Below, one piece after another: positions 34,101 through 46,008 of a stretch of 64,000 nucleotides of DNA; the first letter of the stretch is position 1, and the number at the start of each line of letters is the position of its first letter. The stretch covers positions 1,860,001 through 1,924,000 of the forward strand of contig JAQQWL010000007.1 in NCBI GenBank assembly GCA_038363925.1. The letters run 5' to 3'. Source of the stretch: Apiospora phragmitis. Lineage: Eukaryota > Ascomycota > Sordariomycetes > Amphisphaeriales > Apiosporaceae. The notes beneath the pieces are model-generated. The model saw only the letters and a list, made by a program, of their open reading frames with translations. It was not told the origin of the DNA and searched no databases. A program made the position numbers and the translations under genes.

Positions 34101-34688
34101 CTGGCAGGTGCAGAGAGAGGCGAAAAAAAGAGGCCAGTCAGTGGTGGGATTGGATTGGATTTCCATTGAATGGACGACCCACCCCTAAACACCTAAGGTC
34201 TCCACTCGCAGCACCCCAGTCCCGGTCCAATTACAGCAGGGGATCGACCCTTGTAGTGGTACTTGCGCTAAGCAGCAAGCTACCCTGCCCTGTACATGCC
34301 TCCTGGCATCTTTCGCTTGGTCCCGCAAAATAACAGAAAACTGCCCTTTACGGTACGCCCTCCTTATTATTGCGAGACAGGCAAATAAATAGAAAGCGGC
34401 AACACTGACTTTGACGCTTGCACTCTCCCTCCCTCCCTTCTTCATTCTACCAGTAATCGACTCATTAAAAGTCAAAAGGATCTTCCTTCCCACCCCTCCT
34501 TCTACACCCCCATCTTCCACATCTAACTCTCTTTGTTGTGAGTCTGCTAGGAGTCATCGACAGACATCCCCCAACCAGCATTCACCACATCGAGTAACAG
34601 TAGATACTTTGTTGTGTTTCTTTATTTCTCTTGAGATACCCACTTTCTTGATACCCCATCTCTTTTCACTACAACAACATAATACACA
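25101..34688. other. Gene-poor stretch of about 9.6 kb
   Basis: I could not support any gene here. The longest frames (about 200 aa on + at 25742-26341, 177 aa on - at 27097-27630, 175 aa on + at 29517-30044) have no motif, no splice context and a random-looking composition. The right end, from about 34000, is pyrimidine-rich and should be the promoter and long leader of the PH-domain gene starting at 34689. Scattered microsatellites occur (32245-32270 GCA, 33680-33705 CAG, 33722-33740 CATGG). Confidence 0.5.
33680..33705. repeat. CAG microsatellite
   Basis: About nine CAG units in non-coding DNA, followed at 33722-33740 by a short (GCATG)n run. Confidence 0.85.
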
Positions 34689-36404
34689 ATGGCCGAAGTT
34701 CAGAAGCCCGTCGAGGTCGTCCCTGAGACCACCCCGGCCGTCGTCGAGCCCGCTGCCACGGAGCCTATCCCGGCCGAGTCTCACTCCCGCCGCCACCGAG
34801 CCCGCTGCTGAGACCAAGCCCGCTGAGGCTGCCGCTGAGGAGCCTGCTGCCGCCGAGACCGCCGCCGCTGCTGAGGAGAAGAGGGAGGAGGAGGCCAAGC
34901 CCATCGAGGAGGGCACCCTCGAGCACAAGGGTGCTGGTGCCGGTTTCCCCAAGTAAGTTACCCCGCGCCTAGTTCGTGCACAATCATCAGGGCAATGAAA
35001 CTAATCATCAACGTAGGAACCTGATGTTCTCTAAGACCCACTTCTGGTTCGGTTCTGAGGCTGTCCCCAGCGAGAAGCTGGCTGCTTACCTGAAGAGCGA
35101 GAAGGCCACTGATGTCGGTCACCACGTTGCTGCGTGGGCCACCGAGACCGGCAAGGGTCTCCTGTTCTACGGCAAGGAGGCTGACAAGGCCACTCCCCAC
35201 GGCATCATCCCTCTGGTATGTGAACCTGTCTCAACTGGAGGTCAAGTGCGAAACTAATAGTCAATAGGCCGATGCCGCTGAGCCCACCACCGAGGGCAAC
35301 AACAAGTTCACCGTTGTTGCCAAGGGTCAGAAGCACGCGTTCAAGGCCCCTAATACTGCCGACCGTGACAACTGGGTGTCCCAGCTGAAGCTCAGGATTG
35401 CTGAGGCCAAGGAGCTCGCCACTACTGTCACCGAGTCTGAGACCTACAAGAAGACCCTCGAGACCCTGAAGCCCACTCCTGCTGCCAAGAAGGAGGACAA
35501 GCCTGCTGCCACCGAGGAGACTCCCGCCGTCACCGAGGGCGCTGCCACTGAGGAGACCCAGACCCCTACTGTTGTCGAGCCAGCCGCTGAGCCCAAGAAG
35601 GAGGGTGAGGCCAAGGAGGAGCCCAAGCGCCGGTCCGCTAGCCGCAAGCGAGCTTCCATCTTCGGCAACCTGCTGGGTGGTGGCAAGAAGGAGGAGAAGG
35701 CTGCTGCCACTGAGGAGACCCCTGCCACCGCCGAGGGTGCCGAGGAGACTCCCACTGTCGAGACTCCTGCTGCCGAGCCCACGGCCGAGGGTGCTGCCAC
35801 TGAGGCCGCCCCCGCTACTGAGGAGAAGCCCGTCAAGCCTACCCCCACCAAGCGCGCCAGCCTTTTCGGTGGCCTTTCTTTCTCCAAGAAGCAGCCCAAG
35901 GCTGACCCCACTGCCACCACTCCCACCGCTGAGACTGCCCCTACCACCGAGGCCGTCCCCGTCTCTGAGAATGCTCCCGTAATCCCAGCTGTTGAGACTA
36001 GTGAGCCTCTGTCTACTGAAGTTGCGTCGCCCACTGCCGCCACCCCTGAGGCCGAGGCTGCTGCCGCTACCAACGGCGAGAAGAAGGAGGTGAAGAGCGA
36101 CAAGCGCAAGTCCAGCCTGCCCTTCAACTTCGGCAAGAAGGACAAGTCCCCTTCCTCCGAGGATGAGGGTGAGAAGAAGTCCGGCTCGCCCCTCTTCTCC
36201 AAGCTCCGCCAGACCGTCAAGGGTAAGGGCAAGGCCACCGAGAAGCCTGCCGAGAAGCCCACTGAGGAGGCTGTCGCCGAGGCCCCTGAGACCGCTGCCG
36301 AGGAGAAGCCCGCTGAGACTGCCGCCGCTCCCGCTGAGGAGACTGCCGCTGAGGAGAAGCCCCTGACCACCTCCGCCCCCAGCGCTGTCCCCGCTGCTGC
36401 TTAG
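34689..36404 (+). CDS. PH-domain protein with Ala/Glu/Pro-rich tail (Meu6-like)
   Basis: Exons 34689-34952, 35017-35215 and 35268-36404; introns 64 and 52 nt (GTAAGT..GTAG, GTATGT..ATAG). The product is about 532 aa. A Pro/Glu/Ala leader is followed by GTLEHKGAGAGFPKNLMFSK and a compact domain ending NTADRDNWVSQLKLRI, which fits a pleckstrin-homology fold. I recall similar domains in fission-yeast Meu6 and its fungal relatives. The long tail alternates acidic Ala/Glu/Pro/Thr linkers with basic Ser motifs: KRASIFGNLLGGGKK (about 35647), KRASLFGGLSFSKK (about 35850), KRKSSLPFNFGKKDK (about 36106) and GSPLFSKLRQTVKGKGK (about 36184). Exon 1 in the start frame stops at 34809; a one-base shift near 34776-34790 joins PIPAE to LTPAATEPAAETKP. 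Strong codon bias suggests high expression. Confidence 0.82.
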
Positions 36405-37936
36405 AGGAGTCGCAGCAACCGCTTAAGTATCGGCCAGATTGGCGAAAAGTGTACCAAGCTTTTCAAACCTGGCCCTTCCGTGCGTGGTCCGCGGCAATAG
36501 CCTTGGATCTCTTCATGATGTTTTCTAGAGAGTCATACCAATACGTTGGGTTTGGTCGGGATCGGATCTGCATTTCCATCGAGATACCCATGTCGAAATT
36601 GGTTCCTATACTGATACCCCACCTTTCAGCGTCCATACAGCGCCATTGCTCACAAGCGATTCGATTCTGTCGTTGATCTGGAGCATGGTTTGGAGCGATG
36701 CGCTAGAAAGGTGGCCTGCTTTGATTTATTTTCTTTCGTGGTTTTTGATTTCTCGAAGTCACCAGGCTTGTTTTGCATGCACCTTGTTGGGACGATGCAT
36801 ACGCCATCTGCTTTTTGCGCAAAATGTTTCCTTTACTCTCTGCTGATACCCAGTATACCCAGTCGTTTGGACGAAAGATGGACAAAGCAACACAAACCAG
36901 CGAAACAGAAAAAAAAACACTATGAAAACTCAATTGACGATGGCATGGGAGGTGGACTGGCGGAGCATATGAAGTCGCATGTCTCCGAATGCAGTTTGCT
37001 GTGTACGCGCCACTAGGGTGCAGTATATAACAACTGAATCATTCTCTAATAGTTAATACACACGTTGACATGATCTCTCTTTTATAATGCATAATGTGAC
37101 TGTTCCTGACTTTGTAATCCTGTAGTGAAATATCTTGGGCCGACTGCCATCAACTGTAGTGTTCTTTGGGCCGGTGCCTTTGCGATGAACTGGTCAACTT
37201 GTACAATGTCAATTCTTGGATCGAATCGCCTTCTTTCAGTCAGGAAAATGCCTGCCCAAGTCTATGTCCTTGTCTTACTCCTTATGATACTAGTCGTTCC
37301 TGTGTGCCTGATATTGACTTGTCTGAAGATCAAGGGTGGAAGGTAGCTCCATCAGACTACTATGCTACCTGAGCCCTGGAGGGTGGACATGAACTAGAGT
37401 TGGATAAGGACGCAGCCTTCCCATCTTCAGACCGCATAGAGTTGTCCATCAACGAAGACAGACACCTTGGACCAATCATACACTCGACGGCTCACACATA
37501 TACTAATACTGTAAGCTTAACGAGGACAATGCTCTTCATCAACTAGTCCGCCAAAGCGGTGTTCGTTGTGTGCGTAGTATTAAGTGACGGTAACACGTCT
37601 CTCCTCTATGTAATAGCGCTCGCAATGCGTAGCAAGCAGACATATCACAGAACATATTGCTATTTCGAAGCGTGTGTTCAACTCCATACGCCAGCCCAGA
37701 CTAAAGCGTGCCCCCTTTTCTATCTCCCCCATCACGCCAGCCATCCAGCCGGTCGACTGCCTCGTCGTATCCAGGCGCAGAACAAGAAAGAAAGTCTATC
37801 TTTTTTGTTTGCATACTGAAAGTTTGGAAAGAACTCTTATAATCTGCAAACATTGTGCAATAAATCTCAACCCGAATGGATTCGTTAAAATTGGAAAAGC
37901 CAAATGTTGTCAGGGGCGAAGTATCAGGTCCATGTT
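36405..37936. other. Intergenic stretch between convergent genes
   Basis: Contains the 3' regions of the PH-domain gene and of APT1. No gene is visible. TATAA-rich sequence near 37020-37100 has no assignable role. Confidence 0.45.
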
Positions 37937-38986
37937 CTACTTCTCTTCGACCAGAGTAAGAATCGGGACATCGCCTAGCTTGGCTCGGCCGGCCAAGAAG
38001 CTGATTTCAATCAAGAATAGGTACCCCATTAGGCTTCCACCCAATTGACTGACAAGCGATCCTGCGGCGGCGGCAGAACCTCCTGAATTGAAAAGTCAGC
38101 TAAGGCTCTCGAAGGGATTGTTGGCAGATCTAGTTTCTCGTCCCAGATATTGCGCCGTAGTCGTGGATACCCATATGTATAACTCGAGTCATACGTGCTG
38201 CCTGGCACTGCTATAGCAGGCTGGTCTGCTCCCTAGTACTTGCCGGTTCATTGCCCAACAAGCAGAAGGCAAGCACTTGCTTGGTAGAGGAGCTGGGCTT
38301 AGAAGGGTGTCCTTGTGCGAATGGGGAGTTTTCGCACATAGACATGCTTGCACATGCTTATCGCAAAGCCGGTTTTCTGGAATGATAACACTCGATCTAG
38401 ACGAGACCAGGGAGGGGGGTAAGTCCGACTTACCAGTTGCAATAATATCGTCGACTACCAGAACTTTTTGTCCGGGCTTGATAGCATCTACTTGCATCTG
38501 GAAGAAATCCTCGCCGTATTCTTTTATGTAAGACGCAGTCTTGCATTCGCCCGGCATCTTGCCCTTCTTACGGACTGGCACGAAGGAGCAGTTGAGGCGC
38601 AGGGCCAGCGGGGGGCCGAACAGGAAGCCGCGGGCATCCAAGCCAACGATTACATCGGGCAGAGAATCAAAAGAGTCCCGGATCTGGAGCTCGAGGACCT
38701 GCAGAAGGGATTCGAAGATCTTGGGGTCTTGGAAGATGGGCAGGATGTCGATGAAGTTGACACCGGGGGTGGGCCAGTCGGGGAAGTAACGCAGGGCGGC
38801 GATGACGCGCTTCTTGGTCTCTTCGCGGTCTGCCTGCGACGCGTCTAGCGATTGACCGGCGAGTTCGGTGGCACCGGAGGAGGGGGCGGTGGGCTGTCGT
38901 CGCGGGGCATCGGGGGCGGCTGGGGCGTTGCTGGACGTAGTTGCCACGGGGTCGGTTACGCTACCGGAGGGGACTGGAGCGCTCAT
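37937..38986 (-). CDS. APT1: Adenine phosphoribosyltransferase
   Basis: Two exons: 38434-38986 and 37937-38082, flanking a 351-nt intron (GTAAGT donor; acceptor CAATTCAG). The splice joins ACT-G to GA and gives 232 aa. The enzyme makes AMP from adenine and PRPP (purine salvage, cytosol). An Ala/Pro/Ser-rich extension of about 60 residues precedes the conserved start (RVIAALRYFPDWPTPGVNFIDILP). Then come VIVGLDARGFLFGPPLALRL, FVPVRKKGKMPGE and YIKEYGEDFFQMQ. The PRPP loop VLVVDDIIATGGSAAA (about residues 174-190) is split by the intron exactly at T-GGS. The C-terminus (GYLFLIEISFLAGRAKLGD) is complete. Without splicing the frame runs on to 38189 with unrelated sequence, so intron retention would lose the C-terminal part. 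Confidence 0.95.
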
Positions 38987-39331
38987 GGTGAAGGAGAAGA
39001 AGAAGGGAAGGGAAGGAAAAGAGGAGGAGTGCCCGAAGGATATGAGTGCCCCAATATCTGTAGCCTTCTTAGGAAATGAAAATTTTCGGGGGTGTGGCAC
39101 GAAAAGCCGCCGGGGGAGGGAAGGCAGGCACACACGCACGCACGCACACCAAGGGTGGTAAGGTACGCGGTAGGGGTGGTAAAGTAGAATCGGGAAGCCC
39201 AAGTGAGACAGGTCAACTTACATTGGACTTTTGCTAGAATCCAGAGGAGCGTCAACCTAGTAGCCGGCCTGAGTGAGTTGACGGTTACGGTATGGTATGG
39301 TAGTAGCAGGCTTGGATCTTGACGGGTGGGA

Positions 39332-39380
39332 AGCAAGCAAGCAAGCAGCAGCAGCGGCAGCGGCAGCGGCAGCAGCAGCA
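39332..39380. repeat. Compound microsatellite (CAAG)n-(CAG/CGG)n
   Basis: Four CAAG units run directly into a mixed CAG/CGG trinucleotide array. An ACGC/ACAC tract (about 39127-39150) lies nearby in the APT1 upstream region. Confidence 0.85.
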
Positions 39381-39683
39381 TGCAAGCCAAGGCCAGGGGG
39401 GTTAAGGAAAAACCGATATGTACTTACTGGGAAGCCGAATGTAAACTACTGTACGTACAGTCGTAGTGTTAATAATAACGGGCGCGTTTTAGAAAAGCAA
39501 TAATAAATCCAGCCAGAATATTCAAGCGCAGGAAGAATTATGGCAAGTGATTTGCTTGATCAAAGTGCGGGAGGTGAGGGGCAGAGGCGCAATCGGTAGG
39601 GTGTGTGGTGGGGAGGGGAGGGGCAGCAAAGTGGGATGGAGGTGTTACGCGGCGTACGTTTGTACTGAGCTTGACGCTTGACT

Positions 39684-39715
39684 GCTTCTGCTTCTGCTTC
39701 TGCTTCTGCTTCTGT
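39684..39715. repeat. CTTCTG hexanucleotide repeat
   Basis: Five consecutive CTTCTG units. Confidence 0.9.
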
Positions 39716-39770
39716 TTGTGCGTCGTCCATGTCAGTCAGTCAATGCCTCAGATGTCTGTCTGAGTGTCTG

Positions 39771-39797
39771 TAGGTAGGTAGGTACTTACTTACTTAC
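39771..39797. repeat. GTAG/TTAC tetranucleotide repeat pair
   Basis: (TAGG)n is followed at once by (TTAC)n. The two halves are near-complementary and could form a small hairpin. Further short GGTA/CCTA runs occur at 39820-39835 and 41312-41330. Confidence 0.8.
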
Positions 39798-42700
39798 ACT
39801 GCCTCCATCCCTCCCTACCTACCTATCTACCTAGGAAATGTGACTGGATAGTAAACACAGAAATAACCCAGCCTGTCCGTGAACCCTCCCCTCCAATGAC
39901 CTTCCCGTATCAGACCGAGTGTTGTTCACAGATTACTTGTGCGAGCGAGCGAGTGATTGATTGCGTGATACTGGCCAGCCGGAGACTAGGAGAAGGGCTC
40001 ACTTCCCTTCACACACATTCTCTGGCCCGTGACAAGCGACACTTATCTCGATAGAGTCTCACCGTAACAGCGCCGGATATCTGGAGTCCCTACGAGGTAG
40101 GCTGGGGTCGGACTCATGTACTTACCTGCCTATTTCCCTCCATCTTACCATATGGGGTGAAGTTCAACTTCTGCCTGACTCCCCTCTATCAAGCAGTTAT
40201 CAACCGTTTCTTCGGCCATTCCATTGGCTGTTCATACCTTGTTTCTGCCCGATGAGCTTGGCTTGGAAGATTCTCGTGCTAGGCTTACCGACCTGGCTTG
40301 TTCGATTTGGGAGCAGGTAATCGGCGCGACAAATAGTGTACTTTGGTGCATCCCCGTGGGTAGCAGATGGCGATGGCGGAGCGTTGCAACTTGCAGGGGG
40401 GGCTGGCCAAGGTAACCCCACCATCAGACTGAGAGCCACGCCATACCCAACAAGACCTAATTTCCTGCAAGCCATTCACTCGTTCATCCAGGATTATCTG
40501 TCGACACACTTCATACTACATATCGCCTGGAGGGCCGGTCGACGCCGGGCTTTTACCGTTGGTCGACGTCGTTCGGTAAAGCACTCCTACTTGACCTAAT
40601 ATCGCCAAGGGTCGTTTCCTGTCGGCCAGAAGGTTCCAATCGTACCCCCAGAGCAAAGAGGCGGTAAGCCGAATTACTGAGACGCTCCCTGAGGTGCTTC
40701 TAAAAGGCTTCCATACATACTAGGTACGGCAGGCCTACAGGGAGTGGGAAACATGTGCTACGCAACACGAGACAGCCTTCATTGTTCGTAAGCAAGCAAG
40801 GTAGTCGGAAGCAGTGCCGCGGCAGTTTTGACTCATCACCAACAAGGCCGTACTGTAGAAAATAATCCCAAGTGATCTACATCACAGGTATGTATGTACC
40901 TAGGCAATGCTAACAAGGCAGCTCGCGAGAAACACATGTTCTAGGCCTCGTCAGTCAGCAACAGCTGTTCCTGGCTCCGCGTTTGCGGCCCTGATGAAAC
41001 AACGGGGAGGTCTTGGGGATATGTGACGATCACACCCTGCTTCTGGATGGATGGAAAAGCCGAGCTCTGAGTTCCTTGGATCCTTGGAGTCTACAGATCT
41101 CCCGCAGTTGGGCTGTCGTTGCAATTGTACCTTTCCAAGGGTATGGACTCTGGAGAAGCCGGAACTATACGATAAGCTAAGAGCCACAATCATATCATTA
41201 CCTTCGAGGGACACGATACGTAGATAGATGCCTAACCCCGTCTTTACGAGCATTAGCACGTTATGGGATGTCAGTCAGACTTTTCACTGGCCATCGTATG
41301 TACGGCCGGATAGAGGTAGGTAGGTAGTCGGCTGCAGTATGGGGGGCTTATCTTATCAAGGCCGACCTACCTAATCACCCCGCCATCGAGAGAGACATGG
41401 ATTTTCATTACACTACTCCAACCAACATCCCGTACATACATATCTCCACCCTCTCAATGCATGCCCTGCAAGATTCCAGACACCCTCCTGTCCTCCCTTA
41501 ATCTGGGATGAAATGTCCTTCGCCTTTTGATTTGACGCCCTACGTGGGGCTCAACACCTGCACTGCATGCGCTTAGAATGCAGCTTGCGCATCCGCTCCA
41601 CCTCCTGCGTTCGCGAGGAAAAGCAGTCGCTATGGTCGGTGGTCGGTGGTCGGAGAGGGGCCTAGGCAAGCCGAGGAGTATACCACACCCAGAGCGAGCT
41701 CAGAGACGACACAGGCACGACAAGCTATCCGAGATTCTCGCCGTCTTTGTTTGATCGGTCGGTTTAATGGCTGAAACCATCAACGGCAACACCCAACCCA
41801 AACCGACCCCACCACTAGGTTAGACTGACCTGACCTGCGACCAACAGAGCGCTGTAACCATGGCACATAGCATTGTTCGTACATTGGTTGCGTGATCCTG
41901 GGGTTGGCCTCACCTTATCATTCGAAAGATCCTGACGCCAAATCACACATTATTGGGTTCGAAGGGGGGATCAGTTACCCCCCCTGGGGAAATGCCCCGG
42001 CCATCCAACCAGAGTAACCCAACCTCGTCGTAGACTATCCATGCCCGTATGTTCTCCTAGGCCATGACACATTTCTATTCTACTTTTCTCGATTCGATCC
42101 ATCTCTCGACATGTGTGAAACGCCACTTTGCTGCATTCTTCTTCCTCTGCATCGCAGGTAAAGCCGATCGATGGATGGCAGTACGCGTGGCTGGCTCCGT
42201 ACCTGAACGGAACATCGCAACTCCGAGCACCCAAACGGCCATACTATACTGGTGATAGCAGTCAAAGTTTTGGGATGAGCGAGTATATCAGTTCGACACA
42301 AGTTTCCATACTAAACGATCCGATTACTTACCCCTGAATCGGGCTTGACGCAAACTAGACCTGGTCCTGGATCTCTCTTGATACACGATATCCATAGCGC
42401 TCGATGCGAATTGCTCGCAAGATAGCTGGAACCGGGTGATTTATGGTTCAGATAGGTTGAGTATGCTGCCGAGCTGTTGCTGTCTAGCCGAACTGTCCTC
42501 ATGAAGCACGCGCGAGTCAGGAGAAAGCACTCACCGCCATATACCGGGACATATCACTGCAGGAGTCTTGACGTAGTTATCGGTCTCGCATGATAGGACC
42601 CCATTTCTCTGTGCTACAAAAACTCTAGCGAGCAAGACTTTTGCCCGTCGCAGTGATTATTAATGACATAGCTTTGTCTGCCTGGTAGTCGAATGCTCAT

Positions 42701-44016
42701 GTATACATACACCGGGGCAAAGGGAACCGTATTCGACAAGCACACCCTAGCGACCACGCAGGAGGATGAATAACATGACTGCACCGCGTAGTCCGGCGCC
42801 AGTCTGGGATATGATATGTAGTGATATATTGCTTCAAGCTGGGGAAGCGGTTGCACAGCATAATGGACGCCATACAGCACGCCCGTTGGGTTGAGCGGCA
42901 TGAAAGCGAATATGCTATCTACACCTCCGATGGATCAGATTGGGTAACCACTTGACCGCCCGTTGGAGTCGATTTGCCCAAGCGTCTTGCGAGACGTGGA
43001 CCGGTCTGTCTGTCAAGGTGTTTCGGAAGATGTCCCTTCTCCTTCGTGATCCATCATCGTCCTCGGTGGTGCTCGGCTGAGAAGCTAAGTGTGCAACATA
43101 ATGTCCGGCCTTTTCCCTCCTCCATGGGGGGGAAGAAGTAAAAGAATATATGTGTTATTGGACGTGTAGCTTCCAAGATTGCATGCATCTCCCTCCGTAT
43201 CCCAGGTCAATTAATTCCCGAACATCCAATAGCCAGCTCTGCTTGACTTGGTGGTCCACCATCCCGTGCGGCAACCTTCTTACATATATTGATGCGTATC
43301 TGCAAAAACAGTCCCGTTAGGGGCAGGGCACATACACGAACAGGCAACAACAATAACATGATCGAGTCTCTTATCATATCACGCTGATGCGGCACTCCCT
43401 AGATTACTCGCACGATCATCTCTCGGTGGCAATGACGGCTGCAAAGCGGCAGGCTGTCTATATTAAAAAGCAGGGATATCTTATGCAGTCTATAAACAAG
43501 TGAATCAGTCGAATCTGGAAAAGGGGGTATCATCTCTAACACGTCCAACCGCCTCGGACCTCTGTGCATGCTGTGGGAGGGAAAGGGTACAGTAGCCAAG
43601 AAAACCAAATCAAGCAGCTCCAAAAACAACAACCGAAAAAGGCCCAAGAAAAGCCATGAAGAGGGTGGTGTTCCTCCCCCAATGCACACCACCACCACCA
43701 CACACATTTATCATTATCACCCCGCAACCGGTGGACCGGTCGGTGGGAGAGCTAGAACGCCCGAGCCAAGACGGACGTCTCCCTTCCCCCCTTGCCCGCC
43801 AGCTCCCTCTTCCATCGGTGAGAAACTGCTCACACACGTCATTCCCACGTCGGCGGCTGTGCGCGCCAACCACATGTCGATCTCCGTTCCGAGCGACGGA
43901 AAAGAGGATATTCATTTTCCTTACCACACTTTCCCGGAAACCGTTTCCCCAAAAGCTTCCCGTCTTTATGCCGCGGCGGTTACTTCTCAAATTCCAATTG
44001 ACTGGCTGACCGCCTA

Positions 44017-46008
44017 TCAATGAAAATGCAAGCGGATGATGGAAAACAGCATATTCTGCAGTACATGCAGCATGACCGCCATACTCGTAGGTAACAGCTC
44101 GGGCCAGACGGCTAGGTCGAGCTTCCCCTCGACGCTCGCGTTGACGCCGAAGCACCAGCGGATGAGAGCACGGAGCAAGAAGGCCGCGACGAGCTCGCAC
44201 GCCCACGTGATGGTGGAGGCGTAGAAGGTGAAGCCGAAGTTGTAGCCGTCCTCGATGTCCTCCGGGTCGTCGAACGCGAAATAGGGGTAGACGTCCTGGT
44301 TGGAGCCGAAGTGCAGGACGAGGATGCTGCCCAGGAAGGCCAGCATGCTGACGTTCTCGGCGATGAACCGGATAAAGACGTTGCGGATGCAGAGCTTCTG
44401 GTAAGAGGCATACGACTGGGTCGTCAACCCGAGGAACGACATGATGCGGTGCCACGTCATGCTCATGGTAAGGGGGACGAAAACGATGAGGGAAGTGGAC
44501 GAGAGCGCCTGCAGCAAGATAAATTGCGATGGCGAGCGCAGGCGTGCATACAAAGCTCGCACATACGTCTGGTAGGTCAACATGAAGTATCTGGCAAGCA
44601 ACCGGTCAGCAAGTCTCGGACAAATGGAGAGGGAGAAGAAGATCGCTCTCTTACAGTTTGAATATCCAGCTCAACGGGTAACTTCCGACCCGTTCCCCTT
44701 CGCTGACACCCAGGATCCAGCCCGTCAGCGCGTCGAGTAAGTGGACCGTTATGACCCAGCTATACACATAAACGACCGTCTCCAAGTTGTTGTGCGGTAA
44801 GGTCCTGAGATATATCTCGGCGTAGGCCTCTCCTATAAGGTAAGCTAGGAGCCCGACGAGAAGGGCGAGACAGAACCACACAAATCGTACGAAGCTCGCC
44901 GGTAGCCAGCGGCGGCGCAACATAGCCGATGCACGACCTCGTTGCGAGGGGAGGGGCGTGTAGTACATTGTCTGGATCTACGTTGTAGTCATTCAGTCCC
45001 ATACGGCGGCGATGACGGTTTCGGTCAGCTACACTGTCACCCTCGCTGGTCCACCAGGACGAGGTGAATATGCGCTGCGTCTCGGATAGCGAGTTCCTGA
45101 GCCCGAGATGCCGCTCGTGTAGCATGAGAATGCAAAAAGCGATAGCTACCGGCATGGCCATGATAACGAAGGTCCAGGAGATCCAAGCGGTGTTGTGGAT
45201 GGTGAGGAATTTGAGCTCAGGCACCATGTACACTGGAATCGGTGCGGCAAGACCCAAAACCGCGATTAGAGTGATTGTCAAGGGGAAGCCCAGATTCGAC
45301 GGCCACCAGTTCAAACTGTAGAGGTTGAAGACCTTGGTGATCCACATCAAAGCCGTGAGGTTGTAGAAGCCATAGTATACGAAAAGGAAGAACCAAAAGT
45401 TGACCTGGACCCGAGCGGCCCCGTGACCGGGGGTTTGGTGGTCGTTGTCGTGGCCTGGATTCCGGTCCGGGTCGCCAGGCCGGAGAGGATATTGCGGAAA
45501 GGGAATAGCACACCAAGCCACAGCCTGTATACACCCGTCAGCATTTGAGTTAGGGTTTACGGGATAATGCATAGGTCATATATGTGCCTGAGCTACTCAC
45601 CAAGGCTGCTGGCAAGAACACCAGGACTCCCCAGCGTGTCCACCATCTCTCCACGACCCTTTTCACCGCCGTCTGGCGTGGAGCGATGATCAGGTCCTCC
45701 ACGTTACGCCGCACCCATCTATAAGCCTTGTGTCCATAATCAGCCCCGTCATGATCTTCGTAGTCGTCGTCGCCGTCGTCGTCGGGCGCTATGCCGAGCC
45801 CGGAAGCAATCAGCGCGCCATACCCGACATGCACACTGCCGCGTCCGCCGCCGTTGGACAGCAGACCTAGCGCCGAGGCGGAGTGTGGGCGCTGTTGGCT
45901 CCGTGGCACGGCGCGAAATCGGCCGAGGAGTGGCGAGGCGTCCGAGGCGTGCTGGCGCGCCGTTTGTGAGGTTTCGGTGCCTGGTATGAAGGGGAAGAAT
46001 TCGGGCAT
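44017..46008 (-). CDS. Unknown polytopic membrane protein, about 616 aa
   Basis: Exons 45601-46008, 44655-45524 and 44017-44590; introns 76 nt (GTGAGT..TACAG) and 64 nt (GTAAGA..GCCAG), both with CTGAC branch sites. The start at 46008 (MPEFFPFIPGTETSQ) is the first Met of a plausible cytosolic N-terminus; upstream in-frame Mets sit in basic low-complexity sequence. A hydrophilic N-terminus with an acidic Asp run precedes about seven or eight hydrophobic segments, e.g. VNFWFFLFVYYGFYNLTALM, LTITLIAVLGLAAPIPVYMV and WFCLALLVGLLAYLIGEAYA. Between segments lies a long loop (ERHLGLRNSLSETQRIF to the MYYTPLPSQRGR region). I do not recognise the family. One base must be removed near 44963-44975 to join DYNVDPD to MYYTPLPS; then the total is exactly in frame. 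Confidence 0.8.

Larger units (their letters stand above)
38987..44016. other. Gene-poor, microsatellite-rich stretch of about 5 kb
   Basis: No gene could be supported on either strand. Simple repeats are frequent. The first about 300 bp are the APT1 leader and promoter. The right end (43200-44016) is downstream of the membrane-protein gene. Confidence 0.5.

Noticed and set aside
34411..34688. Open frame upstream of the PH-protein ATG
   Set aside because: It is pyrimidine-rich leader that happens to be in the shifted downstream frame. The protein start MAEVQKPVEVV at 34689 is far more natural.
35444..36370. 308-aa open frame on the minus strand
   Set aside because: It is the antisense shadow of the Ala/Glu/Pro-rich tail of the PH-domain gene. 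The biased codons of the real gene keep the opposite strand open.
38867..39161. Plus-strand frame over the APT1 start
   Set aside because: Antisense shadow of the Ala/Pro/Ser extension of APRT and its leader.
39120..39800. Clustered short repeats considered as a CRISPR-like array
   Set aside because: The units are simple di- to hexanucleotides with no spacers, and the genome is fungal.
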